Below the pieces are notes generated by a model. It was given only the letters and a program-made list of their open reading frames with translations, searched no databases and was not told the origin of the DNA. Made by a program: the position numbers and the translations under genes. Shown one piece after another: positions 7,914 through 15,836 of a stretch of DNA of 64,000 bases (the first letter of the stretch is position 1; every line of letters starts with the position of its first letter). Source of the DNA: CAYTZH01 sp964442285 (GTDB lineage: Bacteria > Myxococcota_A > UBA9160 > JAFDET01); NCBI GenBank assembly GCA_964442285.1, contig CAYTZH010000014.1, positions 1 to 64,000 on the forward strand, given 5' to 3'.

Positions 7914-10088
7914 ATGGGTGGAGGCACACGCGGCCATGCCATCGCGAGGGTCCGCCGCGCGGCCGTCGGGGGCATCGTCGGGGGGGTTCTGGTCGCCGCG
8001 GGCGCGGCCATCCTGATCCTCGCCCTGAGCGCCAGCTCGTTCATCCGCCAGGAGATCGAGCGCCGCGGACGCTCCGATCTGCGGGCGCTGGCCGCGAACC
8101 TGGCCGGCCCCCTCTCGGGCGGCTACGCGCGGAGCGCGGCGGCCCTGGTCGCGTCGGTCGGCGAGCAGATGGACGTGGTCGAGGTGATCGTCGCCGACAC
8201 CGGGGGGCGCGTCTTCGCCGCCTCGCGCGAGGCCCTCGTGGACAGCGACGCGCCCGCCTATCACCGCGGGGTGTCGGCTTCGACCCAGGTCACCCTCTAC
8301 GGGGCGGGGAGCCCCGAGGCGGGTCCCGACGCGATCCTCCTGCTCCGCCCGGTCCTCGGCGATCCCGATTCCGCGACGGGCGTACGGCCCCTGCTCGGCA
8401 GCGTCTCCCTGCGCGTCTCCCACGGCCGCGCCGCCGCCGCGCTCTGGCAGAGCGTCGGCATCGCCACCGCGGCCACCCTCGCGGTGGCCGGACTGATCGG
8501 CTTCGCGGTCTACCTGCTGCTGCTGCGCCAGGGCCTGCGCCCCATGGAGCAGCTCATCCAGGGCGTGCAGCAGATGGCAGACGGCAACCTCGACGCCCGC
8601 ATCGACAGCGGCGGTCTCGGCGCCTTCGCCGACGTGGGCGACGCCCTGAACGAGATGTGGCTGGGCCTCGCCAGCCTGGCCACTCGGGTGGGCGGGATCA
8701 CCGGCCGCGTGCGCGGGGTCACCGAGCGCCTCTCCAGCTCCATGGAGGAGATCGACACCGGCAGCCAGACCCAGGCCGAGGCCGTCGAGGAGACCGCCGG
8801 CATGCTGGCGCGGGTGAACGAGTCCATCCGCCGCGTGCACGGCGAGATCGAGACCCTCTCGAGCTCCACCGAGGAGGCCTCCTCGTCGATCCTCGAGATG
8901 GGGAGCTCCGTGGAGGAGGTGGCCCGTAGCGTCACCAGCCTGAACGACGCCGTGGAGTCCGCCAGCTCCTCGAGCCAGGAGATGGGCGCCAGCATCCGCC
9001 AGGTGGCCGAGAGCGCCGACGAGGTGCAGCGCATGGCCGAGGAGACCGCCGCCTCCATGACCGAGATGGACCGCGCCATCCAGGAGGTGGGCGAGCACGT
9101 GAAGCAGGCCTCGGCCCTGGCCCAGAAGGTGAGCGAGGGCGCCGAGGAGGGCCAGCAGGCGGTCGACGCCACCATCGAGGGCATCCAGGAGATCCGCATC
9201 CAGACCGGCGATGCCAAGGACGTGCTCGAGCGCCTCGACACCCGGATCGGCGAGATCGGCGCGATCCTCAACGTGATCGGCGATATCAACGACGAGACCA
9301 ATCTGCTCTCGCTGAACGCGGCCATCATCGCCGCCCAGGCCGGCGAGCAGGGCAAGGCCTTCGCCGTGGTGGCCAACCACGTGAAGACCCTGGCTCAGCG
9401 CACCGCGATGAGCACCCAAGAGATCGAGCGCCTGATCCACGCGATCCAGGACGAGTCGGCCAACGCCACCAAGGCCATGGCCAAGGGCATGAGCTCGGTG
9501 GAGACCGGCGTCGAGCGCAGCCGGCGGGCCGGCGAGGCGCTCTCCACCATCCGGGCCCAGGCGGCCGACGCCAACGCCCGGGTCTCGGAGATCAGCCGCG
9601 CCGCCGAGGAGCAGGGGCGCAACTCCAAGCACGTGGCCGACGCGGCCAACCGCACCTCCACCATGGTCCAGAAGATCTCGGCGGCCATGGCCGAGCAGTC
9701 GCGGGCGAGCGAGCAGATGCTCGCCACCTCGGAGTCCGCCCTCTCCGTCTGCCGTCAGGTGCAGCGCTCGGCCGACGAGCAGCGCCAGTCGGGCGCCTTC
9801 ATCACCCAGAGCATCGCCCAGGTGGGCGAGATGATGCGCTCGATCCAGCAGAACATCACCGACCACGGGCGCGCCAGCGAGTCGGTCTCCGAGGCCGTGC
9901 ACCGCGTGCTCGACGTGGCGCGCAAGACCAGCGAGCGGGTGCCGGAGATCGTGGGCATCGTCGAGGAGCTCCGCGCCGACGCCGAAGCCCTGGAGTCCGA
10001 GGTGGGCCGCTTCCGGGGCGGCGAGGCCGCTCAGGAAGGCTCGGGCTCGATGGAGAGCGCGTCGAGCGCCACGCAGACGCCCGCGTAG
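7914..10088 (+). CDS. Membrane methyl-accepting chemotaxis protein
   Basis: 724 residues. It has TM1 at about 17-40, a periplasmic sensor part at about 43-178, TM2 at about 181-203, a HAMP domain at about 204-257, and a long coiled-coil signalling domain to about 690. The conserved hairpin tip lies at about 455-485 with INDETNLLSLNAAIIAAQAGE and GKAFAVVANHVKTLAQRT. The Glu usually found in NAAIEAARAGE is Ile here. The tail QTPA is not the NWETF CheR-binding pentapeptide. GGAGGG lies just before the ATG. No che genes are nearby, so it is an orphan receptor. Its last 58 bases overlap the convergent ROK kinase gene. Confidence 0.93.
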   Translation: MGGGTRGHAIARVRRAAVGGIVGGVLVAAGAAILILALSASSFIRQEIERRGRSDLRALAANLAGPLSGGYARSAAALVASVGEQMDVVEVIVADTGGRVFAASREALVDSDAPAYHRGVSASTQVTLYGAGSPEAGPDAILLLRPVLGDPDSATGVRPLLGSVSLRVSHGRAAAALWQSVGIATAATLAVAGLIGFAVYLLLLRQGLRPMEQLIQGVQQMADGNLDARIDSGGLGAFADVGDALNEMWLGLASLATRVGGITGRVRGVTERLSSSMEEIDTGSQTQAEAVEETAGMLARVNESIRRVHGEIETLSSSTEEASSSILEMGSSVEEVARSVTSLNDAVESASSSSQEMGASIRQVAESADEVQRMAEETAASMTEMDRAIQEVGEHVKQASALAQKVSEGAEEGQQAVDATIEGIQEIRIQTGDAKDVLERLDTRIGEIGAILNVIGDINDETNLLSLNAAIIAAQAGEQGKAFAVVANHVKTLAQRTAMSTQEIERLIHAIQDESANATKAMAKGMSSVETGVERSRRAGEALSTIRAQAADANARVSEISRAAEEQGRNSKHVADAANRTSTMVQKISAAMAEQSRASEQMLATSESALSVCRQVQRSADEQRQSGAFITQSIAQVGEMMRSIQQNITDHGRASESVSEAVHRVLDVARKTSERVPEIVGIVEELRADAEALESEVGRFRGGEAAQEGSGSMESASSATQTPA

Positions 10089-11017
10089 TAGGGCAGCTCC
10101 GCGCCCAGCTCCGCCGGCAGGATCCGCAGCGCCCGGGCGAAGCTCGGCCAGACGTGGCTCGCCACCTTCTCGCGCACCGGACGCAGGCAGAGCTCCTCCC
10201 CGGCCGCCACCGCGATGGTGCCGAGCACCACCACCGACGGGTTGAGCGTCACCGTCAGGATCGCGATCGCGCGCGCCAGGTAGTGGTTGAAGCGCGCCAT
10301 CTCGGCCAGGGCGAAGGCGTCGCCCTCGCGGGCCGCCTGCACCACGTGGACCGGGGTGGCGTGCTCGCGGCCGCCGGCCAGCGCCGCCACTCGGGAGTCT
10401 GCCGGCGCCGTGCGCGCCAGCCGCTCCGCCCAGATCCGCCCGCCGCAGTAGGCCTCGACACAGCCCCGCAGGCCGCAGCCGCAGAGCTCCCCGTCGTCCC
10501 ACTCCACGGGCGCGTGGCCCACCTCGCCCGCGGCGCCGCGGGCCCCGCGCACCAGGCGGCCGTCGCAGATCAGCCCCCCGCCGACCCCGGTGGACATGGT
10601 CAGGTAGATCACGTCGCGGGCCCCGCGACCGGCTCCGAAGCGCCACTCGGCAAGGGCGGCCGCGTTGGCGTCGTTCTCGAGCACCACCCGCTGGCCGGGC
10701 AGCGCCTGCGCCAGGAGGTCGCGGATCGGCACGTCCTTCCAGCCGGTCAGGTTGGGCGGATCCACGCGGCCGGTCTCGTAGTCGAGCGGGCCCGGCAGCG
10801 ACACGCCCACCGCGGAGACCTCCGCCGGGTCGACGCCCGCCTCATCCATGAGCCGGCGCAGCTCGTCGGCCATTCGCGCCACGTCCGTCTCGGGGCTCCC
10901 GCTGGCCTCGGTGGGACGCCGGTGGCGGGCGCGGATGGCGCCCCCGGCCTCGGCCAGCGCGAAGGCCACCTTGGTACCGCCGAGGTCGATGCCGAGCACC
11001 AGCTCCGCGCGGGCCAT
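10031..11017 (-). CDS. ROK-family sugar kinase (glucokinase-like)
   Basis: 328 residues. It phosphorylates a hexose, most likely glucose, with ATP in the cytoplasm. The N-terminal phosphate-binding loop is LGIDLGGTKVAFAL. The catalytic base is D116 in LENDANAAALAEW. The ROK zinc site is H168 (EVGH) with C179, C181 and C186 in CGCGLRGCVEAY. There is no N-terminal helix-turn-helix, so it is a kinase rather than a ROK repressor. The ATG at 11017 has GGAGAAAGGG upstream. It could feed Pgi and Pgl encoded at 58575-60907. N-acetyl-sugar or mannose kinase activity cannot be excluded. Confidence 0.9.
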   Translation of the reverse strand: MARAELVLGIDLGGTKVAFALAEAGGAIRARHRRPTEASGSPETDVARMADELRRLMDEAGVDPAEVSAVGVSLPGPLDYETGRVDPPNLTGWKDVPIRDLLAQALPGQRVVLENDANAAALAEWRFGAGRGARDVIYLTMSTGVGGGLICDGRLVRGARGAAGEVGHAPVEWDDGELCGCGLRGCVEAYCGGRIWAERLARTAPADSRVAALAGGREHATPVHVVQAAREGDAFALAEMARFNHYLARAIAILTVTLNPSVVVLGTIAVAAGEELCLRPVREKVASHVWPSFARALRILPAELGAELPYYAGVCVALDALSIEPEPS

Positions 11018-11175
11018 GAAAACCCTTTCTCCGCAGGATGTTGGGGGCGCCCGCCGCGAGCTTATCACAGGCCCCAAAAGCCAAAAGCTGAAGGCCCGAA
11101 CGGCCGATGACTCCAGCGGACGGTCCGCTCGGCGCCCCCTCTGCCCGCGGGCCCGTCCGGAGGGGGAAACCGCAC

Positions 11176-11610
11176 ATGCATCGCACCGCGCTCGCCGGGC
11201 TGCTCGCCCTGGGCCTGCTGGCCTCGGGCTGCTCGACCCTGGGCAATCTCGACCTGATCGGAAGCCGCAAGGCGCTGGAAGAGTCGCAGCGCCGCTACAC
11301 CCAGCTGGTGCGCTGGGGCGAGTACCTGGCCGCCTCGGACTACGTCGATCCCGAGATCCGCTCCGAGTTCCTCGACCACATGGAGGGCTGGGAGATGGTG
11401 CGCTTCAGCGACTACCAGGTGCGCCGGGTCGACATCGAGGACGGCGTCTCCGAGGCGGAGTTCCGCGTGAGCTACCTGGCGTACCACGTCCACTCGCTCA
11501 TCGAGAAGAAGGTCTACGAGACCCAGTCCTGGTACCGCGGGAAGGCCGGCTGGCAGGTGCGGCCCGACCTGGAGCACCTCGAGGCCAGCCTGGCGAAGCT
11601 CGCTCCGTAG
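11176..11610 (+). CDS. Small lipoprotein, unknown function
   Basis: 144 residues. The N-terminus MHRTALAGLLALGLLASGC is a lipoprotein signal with the acylated Cys at position 19. The mature part of about 125 residues is charged, contains YTQLVRWGEYLAASDYVDPE and ends with a run around WYRGKAGWQVRPDLEHL, which resembles small alpha/beta domains of NTF2-like lipoproteins. No family is named with confidence. The ATG at 11176 starts the signal; the longer frame upstream gives no signal peptide at its start. It is followed 39 bases later by the receiver-PilZ gene. Confidence 0.75.
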   Translation: MHRTALAGLLALGLLASGCSTLGNLDLIGSRKALEESQRRYTQLVRWGEYLAASDYVDPEIRSEFLDHMEGWEMVRFSDYQVRRVDIEDGVSEAEFRVSYLAYHVHSLIEKKVYETQSWYRGKAGWQVRPDLEHLEASLAKLAP

Positions 11611-11649
11611 GCCGGCCTGCGCGACCCGGAAACCGGGAGGGGGGCGGGC

Positions 11650-12372
11650 ATGAAGAACCGAGCGAAGAAGATCCTGATCGTCGACGACGTGGCCATGTTC
11701 CGCGAGATCGAGTCGCTCTTCCTCGCCCGCGCGGGGCACGTGTTCACGGCGGGCAGCGGCCGGGAGGGCATCGGCCTCGCCCAGCGCCTGCGCCCGGACA
11801 TCATCCTGCTCGATCTGCACATGCCCCACATGGACGGCGAGGCCGTGTGTCGGGCCGTGCGGGCGGATCCGGAGCTGGGCCACACACCCGTGATCATCCT
11901 CACCTCGAGCGACGACCCCGCCGACCGGGCCCGGGCCCTGCGGGCCGGGGCCGACGACGTGCTCCCGAAGCCGGTCAACCGGATGGCCCTGAACGAGAGC
12001 GTGCAGCGCTTCCTGCGCTTCGCGGGCGTCCGCGGGCTGCCGCGGGTGCCCTACCGCGCCGACGTCCAGGTGCACGCCGGCAGCACCGACTGGGCCGCCC
12101 GCGCGCGCAATCTCTCGCGCGGCGGGATCTTCGTGGAGGCCGAGAAGGAGCTGGCCCCGCGCTCGGAGGTGCGGCTCGCCTTCCGCCTGCCCGACGAGCG
12201 ACCGGTGGCGCCGACCGCGGAGGTGGTGTGGCTGGAGCGCGACGACGGGGGCGGGACCCTCGGCATGGGCCTGCGCTTCCTGGGCCTGGACGGCCGGGTG
12301 GCCCGCTGGCTCGACGACTACATCCACGAGCGCACCGCCCTGCCCCGGCCCCAGGTCCGGACCTCCACATGA
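11650..12372 (+). CDS. Response regulator: receiver plus PilZ domain
   Basis: 240 residues. Residues 1-120 are a CheY-like receiver: acidic pocket in ILIVDDV, phosphoacceptor D55 in IILLDLHMP, conserved Thr/Ser in ILTSSDD, and Lys in LPKPVN. Residues about 125-235 are a PilZ domain with an Arg-containing start (RVPYRADVQV) and NLSRGGIFVEAE, the DxSxxG-like motif that binds cyclic di-GMP in this family. It would couple phosphorylation to cyclic di-GMP in the cytoplasm, perhaps for motility or surface behaviour. This architecture is common in Myxococcota. Its stop overlaps the next start (ATGA). Confidence 0.93.
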   Translation: MKNRAKKILIVDDVAMFREIESLFLARAGHVFTAGSGREGIGLAQRLRPDIILLDLHMPHMDGEAVCRAVRADPELGHTPVIILTSSDDPADRARALRAGADDVLPKPVNRMALNESVQRFLRFAGVRGLPRVPYRADVQVHAGSTDWAARARNLSRGGIFVEAEKELAPRSEVRLAFRLPDERPVAPTAEVVWLERDDGGGTLGMGLRFLGLDGRVARWLDDYIHERTALPRPQVRTST

Positions 12373-12881
12373 GCCGGCAGCGCTTTCGCGCGGGGCTGCT
12401 GGCGATGGCGGCCGTCTTTGCCCTCGGCCCGAGCTGGCCGGTGCTGGCCCAGCTCGACGCCGACGAGCCCGCTGAGGCCTCGGAGCTCGAGGCCGGCGAC
12501 GAGGACGAGAGCGAGCCCGCGTCGGAGGCGGCGGAGGCGCGCGCGGAGACGGAGCTCGCGCCGCCCCCCGGGCCCGACGCGCCCGAGGAGACCCGACGCC
12601 AGTACTGGCGGGAGCGCGCGCGTGCGGCGCGGCAGGCCGTGGCCGCAGCCCGGGAGCGGGTCGCCGTCGCGGAGGAGGCCTACCAGGACTTCCGGCAGCG
12701 CCGGTATCCCCGGGGTGCAGCGGCGGGCGCCATTGCCAGGGAGCGCGAAGACGCCCGCGCCGCCCTGGAGGCGGCGTTGACGTATCAGGAGGAAGGCCTC
12801 TGGGAGGACGCGCGCCGGGCGGGTGCCCTCCCCGGCTGGATCCGACTGGACGACGCCGCGGCATCGCCGACCTACGAGTAG
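12369..12881 (+). CDS. Secreted Ala/Glu-rich protein, unknown
   Basis: 170 residues. The signal peptide MSRQRFRAGLLAMAAVFALG ends near PVLAQ. A low-complexity acidic linker of about 45 residues (Glu, Ala, Asp) follows, then a helical segment (about 72-145) with RERARAARQAVAAARERV, probably a coiled coil. No family is recognised. The ATG overlaps the stop of the receiver-PilZ gene by four bases, so the two are translated together and may act in one process. It is convergent with the DUF4124-like gene 12 bases on. Confidence 0.7.
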   Translation: MSRQRFRAGLLAMAAVFALGPSWPVLAQLDADEPAEASELEAGDEDESEPASEAAEARAETELAPPPGPDAPEETRRQYWRERARAARQAVAAARERVAVAEEAYQDFRQRRYPRGAAAGAIAREREDARAALEAALTYQEEGLWEDARRAGALPGWIRLDDAAASPTYE

Positions 12882-12893
12882 GCGGACGCCGCC

Positions 12894-13469
12894 CTACTCG
12901 GCCTCGAGCGCGTCCTCGAGCGAGCCCTCGAAGAACAGGTCCTCGGTGTCGTTCGGGAAGGGCTGGATCACCGCCAGCACCCGATCGCCCTGTCGCACGA
13001 CGGTGGTGGTGCGCGTGGTGAGGCCCTTGGTGCGCAGGCGCTTGCGCTCGATCACCACCGGCTCGGCGCCCGCGTCCGTGCCGCCCAGGCGCAGCAGCGG
13101 CTCGCCGGACGCGGTGGCCCGGATCTCCACCTCGCCGGCCCCCCGCGCGAGGGGTGCCGCCGCCCGCGCCTCGAGCTCCGCGTTGCGGGCCCGCAGCCGG
13201 GCGACCTCGGCCTCGAGCCGCGCCGTCTCGGCCGCCTCGATCGCGCCATCTACCGGCGTGAAGCGGGCGTAGTCCTGGATGCTGGCGGTCTCGCGCGTCT
13301 CCACCCGATCGCGGTAGCGCGCGGGCACCCGCTTCAGGTCGTCGGCGAAGGCGTAGCCGCCCTCGTCCGTGCGCCAGTGGTAGATCGTCCCCGCCCCGGC
13401 CGGCACCGCGAGCGCGACGCCCAGCGCCGCACCGACCAGACTCCCCAGAATCGACTTCCGCATGTCCAT
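12894..13469 (-). CDS. Secreted DUF4124-like protein
   Basis: 191 residues. The signal peptide is at about 1-27 (SLVGAALGVALAVPAGAG). A short DUF4124-like region follows immediately (TIYHWRTDEGGYAFADDL), where the family has Y-W-D-G-xx-Y-D. A predicted coiled coil spans about 75-110 (ETARLEAEVARLRARNAEL). The C-terminal 70 residues form beta-rich sequence (VVIERKRLRTKGLTTRTTTVV). A periplasmic location is likely; function unknown. It stands alone, divergent from the tRNA gene downstream of its start. Confidence 0.75.
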   Translation of the reverse strand: MDMRKSILGSLVGAALGVALAVPAGAGTIYHWRTDEGGYAFADDLKRVPARYRDRVETRETASIQDYARFTPVDGAIEAAETARLEAEVARLRARNAELEARAAAPLARGAGEVEIRATASGEPLLRLGGTDAGAEPVVIERKRLRTKGLTTRTTTVVRQGDRVLAVIQPFPNDTEDLFFEGSLEDALEAE

Positions 13470-13575
13470 GTCCGCTCCTCAACCCTCGTCCGTCATGGAG
13501 TCAGTGGGCCGGGGCGGCAAAAAGTGTCATTAGATCAGATACTTGCAGCGGCAGCTCAGCGGCAAGCACAGGCCG

Positions 13576-13603
13576 TTGACAGCGGCGCGAAAGGAAATAC
13601 TGT
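13576..13603 (+). promoter_or_regulatory. Promoter of the initiator tRNA gene
   Basis: TTGACA at 13576-13581 is a perfect -35 box. After a 16-base spacer comes TACTGT at 13598-13603, a moderate -10 box. The expected start, near 13610, lies about 11 bases before the tRNA. A stable RNA gene with such a strong -35 box is what one expects for the housekeeping sigma factor. Confidence 0.65.
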
Positions 13604-13620
13604 CCGCAGTCCAGCATTGC

Positions 13621-13697
<77 letters not shown>

Positions 13698-13702
13698 CCT
13701 AG

Positions 13703-13730
13703 GCCCCCGGAATCGAAAGGTTCCGGGGGC
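13703..13730 (+). terminator. Hairpin terminator after tRNA-fMet
   Basis: A perfect 10-bp stem, gcccccggaa (13703-13712) with ttccgggggc (13721-13730), and an 8-base loop, starting six bases after the tRNA CCA end. It is followed by ttcgccgttt, a poor T tract, which is usual in genomes this GC-rich. Confidence 0.75.
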
Positions 13731-13855
13731 TTCGCCGTTTCAGGCCCCGGCGGCGGTGTCTCGCAGGTCCTTGGGCGTCCGGCCGATGCCGCGGTGGAGC
13801 CGAGGCCAGCCGCGCGGCGTGACACTCCGGCGGGACCCGCGTCCACCTCCCAAAC

Positions 13856-14863
13856 ATGGGCCGAAGGATGGGCCGAAGGGCAAGGCGGGGCGCGGCCGGG
13901 AGGCTCCGTGCGGCGCTGGCGATCGCGGGCGTGGGGCTCTCTCCGGCCGCTGCGGCCCCCGAGGCGGGCGCGCTGCCCACGCGCTACGAGGGCACCCTCG
14001 CCATCTTCAGCACGAGCCTCCCGGCAGTGTTCTTCAGCGGTGGCGGCGACGTGGTGGTGGACGCCACGCCCGCGGGTCACCTCAGCGGCCTCGCGCTCCC
14101 CGCCAGCGGCTTCGCCACCACCGCCGCCTACGTCAACGGGAGCCAGGAGCTGCGGATCACGGCACGCAACGGGGCGGGCCGCTTCCTCGAGACGCCGAGC
14201 GGCTTCCGCGGAGCGATGCCCCTGCTGGGGAACGCACGCCTGTGCCTCCTCGGCACCTGTGACGCGGCTCCCCTGCTCGACCTGAGCTTCCCGCTCGACG
14301 TGGTGGGCGCGGGCGGGACCACCACCCGGGTGACCCCGAGCGGACTCACGCTGCGCATTCGCGGGGCGGCCTGGAGCACGGGCAGCCTCACGCTCTCCGG
14401 CCCGGGCTTCGTGAGCTTCTTCTCCGGCGCGCGCAGCGGCCCGGGCGGCGCGACGTCGAGCACGGCGCTGGCGGGCGGCGGCCTGCTCCTGGTTACGCCG
14501 GTGCGCCTGGAGGCGGGCTCCGTGGGCGGCCTCGGCACCATCGACTTCGTGATCCTGCTCGACCTGGAGCTCGTCCCCGAGCCCGCGGCGGCCTGGCTCG
14601 TGGCGCCCGGGATCCTGTGCGTGCTCGCGGCGAGACGCATGGGGCGCGCGCGCTCGGCGCTCGACGCGCGGCTTCACACGGAGTGTGCGCCGCGCCCCGC
14701 CGCGAACCGCAGCACCAGCAGGCTCGGTCCGAGGAGCCAGGGGAGCCCCGGCTCCGGCACCGGTGGCGGCACCGGCGAGAGCGGATTGAAGGAGCCGAAC
14801 GACGGGAACTGGTCGTCGGCATCGGGAAAGGTGGCCGTGTCGAGCACCACGCTGAGGAAGTAG
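13856..14863 (+). CDS. PEP-CTERM protein with C-terminal extension
   Basis: 335 residues. The signal peptide lies within the first 37 residues, after an Arg-rich start (starts at 13856 or at the Met four codons on). The body is Gly/Thr-rich beta sequence with GAGGTTTRVTPSG. At about 242-270 comes a PEP-CTERM sorting signal: VPEPAAAWLVAPGILCVLAA and then basic RRMGRAR. Exosortases cut near the PEP and the protein is exported to the surface. Oddly, translation continues about 65 residues past the anchor, because no stop occurs until 14863; this tail is antisense to the end of the next gene and its composition is not protein-like. Confidence 0.75.
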   Translation: MGRRMGRRARRGAAGRLRAALAIAGVGLSPAAAAPEAGALPTRYEGTLAIFSTSLPAVFFSGGGDVVVDATPAGHLSGLALPASGFATTAAYVNGSQELRITARNGAGRFLETPSGFRGAMPLLGNARLCLLGTCDAAPLLDLSFPLDVVGAGGTTTRVTPSGLTLRIRGAAWSTGSLTLSGPGFVSFFSGARSGPGGATSSTALAGGGLLLVTPVRLEAGSVGGLGTIDFVILLDLELVPEPAAAWLVAPGILCVLAARRMGRARSALDARLHTECAPRPAANRSTSRLGPRSQGSPGSGTGGGTGESGLKEPNDGNWSSASGKVAVSSTTLRK

Positions 14864-15534
14864 GCGTTGCCGGGCAGCCCCGCGAGCGTGAGCGAGTAGG
14901 TCCCGGCGTTCGACTCGAAGGTGCCGTTGCCGAAGTCGGCAGCCCCCCAGGCCCAGGTCTCCCCGGCCAGGAAGCCCGCCCCGCCGGCGGCCGCCGTGCA
15001 GGGATCTCCGCCCCCGCCCCCCGTCATGATGCAGCCCCCTGCAGGGTCGACGTCGAGGATGGGATCCGGCAGCGCGCCGCTTCCTCCATCCACCTGATCC
15101 CAGTAGTACGCGCTGCCCTGGTTCAGGTTGACGGCGAAGACGTCCCAGTAGCCGCGGCTCCCCGGCACGGGCACCGTCCCGTTGTAGGAATCCCAGCCGA
15201 AGACCTCCGTGGCGAACTCGACGCGGTAGCCCGCGCCGCCGTTGGCGGGCAACAGGGCGCCCGCTCCGTAGATGGCCGGCGTCTGGAAGTCGCCTTCCCG
15301 GCTGCCGAACTCGGCCGCTCCAACCCGGATCTCGAAGTTGGTCGGGTCCCCGGGATCCTCGGTGACGACTGTACCCCCGGCGGGGCTCGACGGGCTCTCG
15401 AACCAGCTCGGGACGAGGTAGCTGCCCGAGGCGAGGTCGAAGACGCGAACCGCGTATGCGGGAGTCGGCCCGGTCAGGGCGAGCGCGAGTGCCCCCGCGA
15501 CGAGAAGTCTGGAGAGCCGGGTCGTCGTCTGCAC
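14674..15534 (-). CDS. PEP-CTERM surface protein
   Basis: 286 residues. The signal peptide is RLLVAGALALALTGPTPAYA. The middle is rich in Gly, aromatic residues and Asp (AWGAADFGNGTFESNAGTYS), likely a beta-sandwich. The C-terminus is a PEP-CTERM signal: PPVPEPGLPWLLGPSLLVL followed by RFAAGRG. GTG at 15534 is chosen because AGGAGGT stands seven bases upstream and the signal peptide begins there. It is divergent from the DUF1302-like gene and its 3' end overlaps the tail of the PEP-CTERM gene on the other strand. Confidence 0.85.
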   Translation of the reverse strand: MQTTTRLSRLLVAGALALALTGPTPAYAVRVFDLASGSYLVPSWFESPSSPAGGTVVTEDPGDPTNFEIRVGAAEFGSREGDFQTPAIYGAGALLPANGGAGYRVEFATEVFGWDSYNGTVPVPGSRGYWDVFAVNLNQGSAYYWDQVDGGSGALPDPILDVDPAGGCIMTGGGGGDPCTAAAGGAGFLAGETWAWGAADFGNGTFESNAGTYSLTLAGLPGNAYFLSVVLDTATFPDADDQFPSFGSFNPLSPVPPPVPEPGLPWLLGPSLLVLRFAAGRGAHSV

Positions 15535-15836
15535 GTGCCACCTCCTGGCTGCTTCGTTGACCGGAGGTGGAGTGGCATCTCGCGGCGAGGAATGTCGGTC
15601 GCCGTGATCGGCGTGCCGCGCAGCTCGATCACCAGAGTGCCGTTCCACGAGCCCCTCGCCGCGATCGGTCCGGCCCCGAGCGGGGCAACACCGATGGGAC
15701 AGTTCGCCGCGGGTGTGGCACCCCACCACGCGGCGAGGCCGGCTTCCCGTCACATCGGCGTCACGCGGGCGGCACGCAGCTTGCTAATCCCGACACAGTG
15801 TGGGGCGGGCTGGCGGGTCCCGCCGGGGAGACAAGC
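15535..15836. other. Divergent intergenic region with promoter elements
   Basis: About 300 bases between two divergent start codons and without a convincing gene. The right half holds a sigma-54 promoter for the DUF1302-like gene. At about 15714-15730 there is a small inverted repeat around gtggcaccccac that could be an activator site; it resembles a sigma-54 -24 box but lacks the -12 partner. No promoter could be assigned to the leftward gene. Confidence 0.45.
15770..15785 (+). promoter_or_regulatory. Sigma-54 (-24/-12) promoter
   Basis: CGGCACGCAGCTTGCT matches the RpoN consensus TGGCACGN4TTGCW at every defined position except the first, with GG and GC ten bases apart as required. The expected transcription start is near 15796, leaving a leader of about 41 bases before the ATG at 15837. 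It implies dependence on an NtrC-type activator, which is not encoded in the window. Confidence 0.75.

Noticed and set aside
15714..15730. gtggcaccccaccac as a second sigma-54 promoter
   Set aside because: It has a TGGCAC -24 box but no TTGC at the -12 position; kept only as a small inverted repeat.
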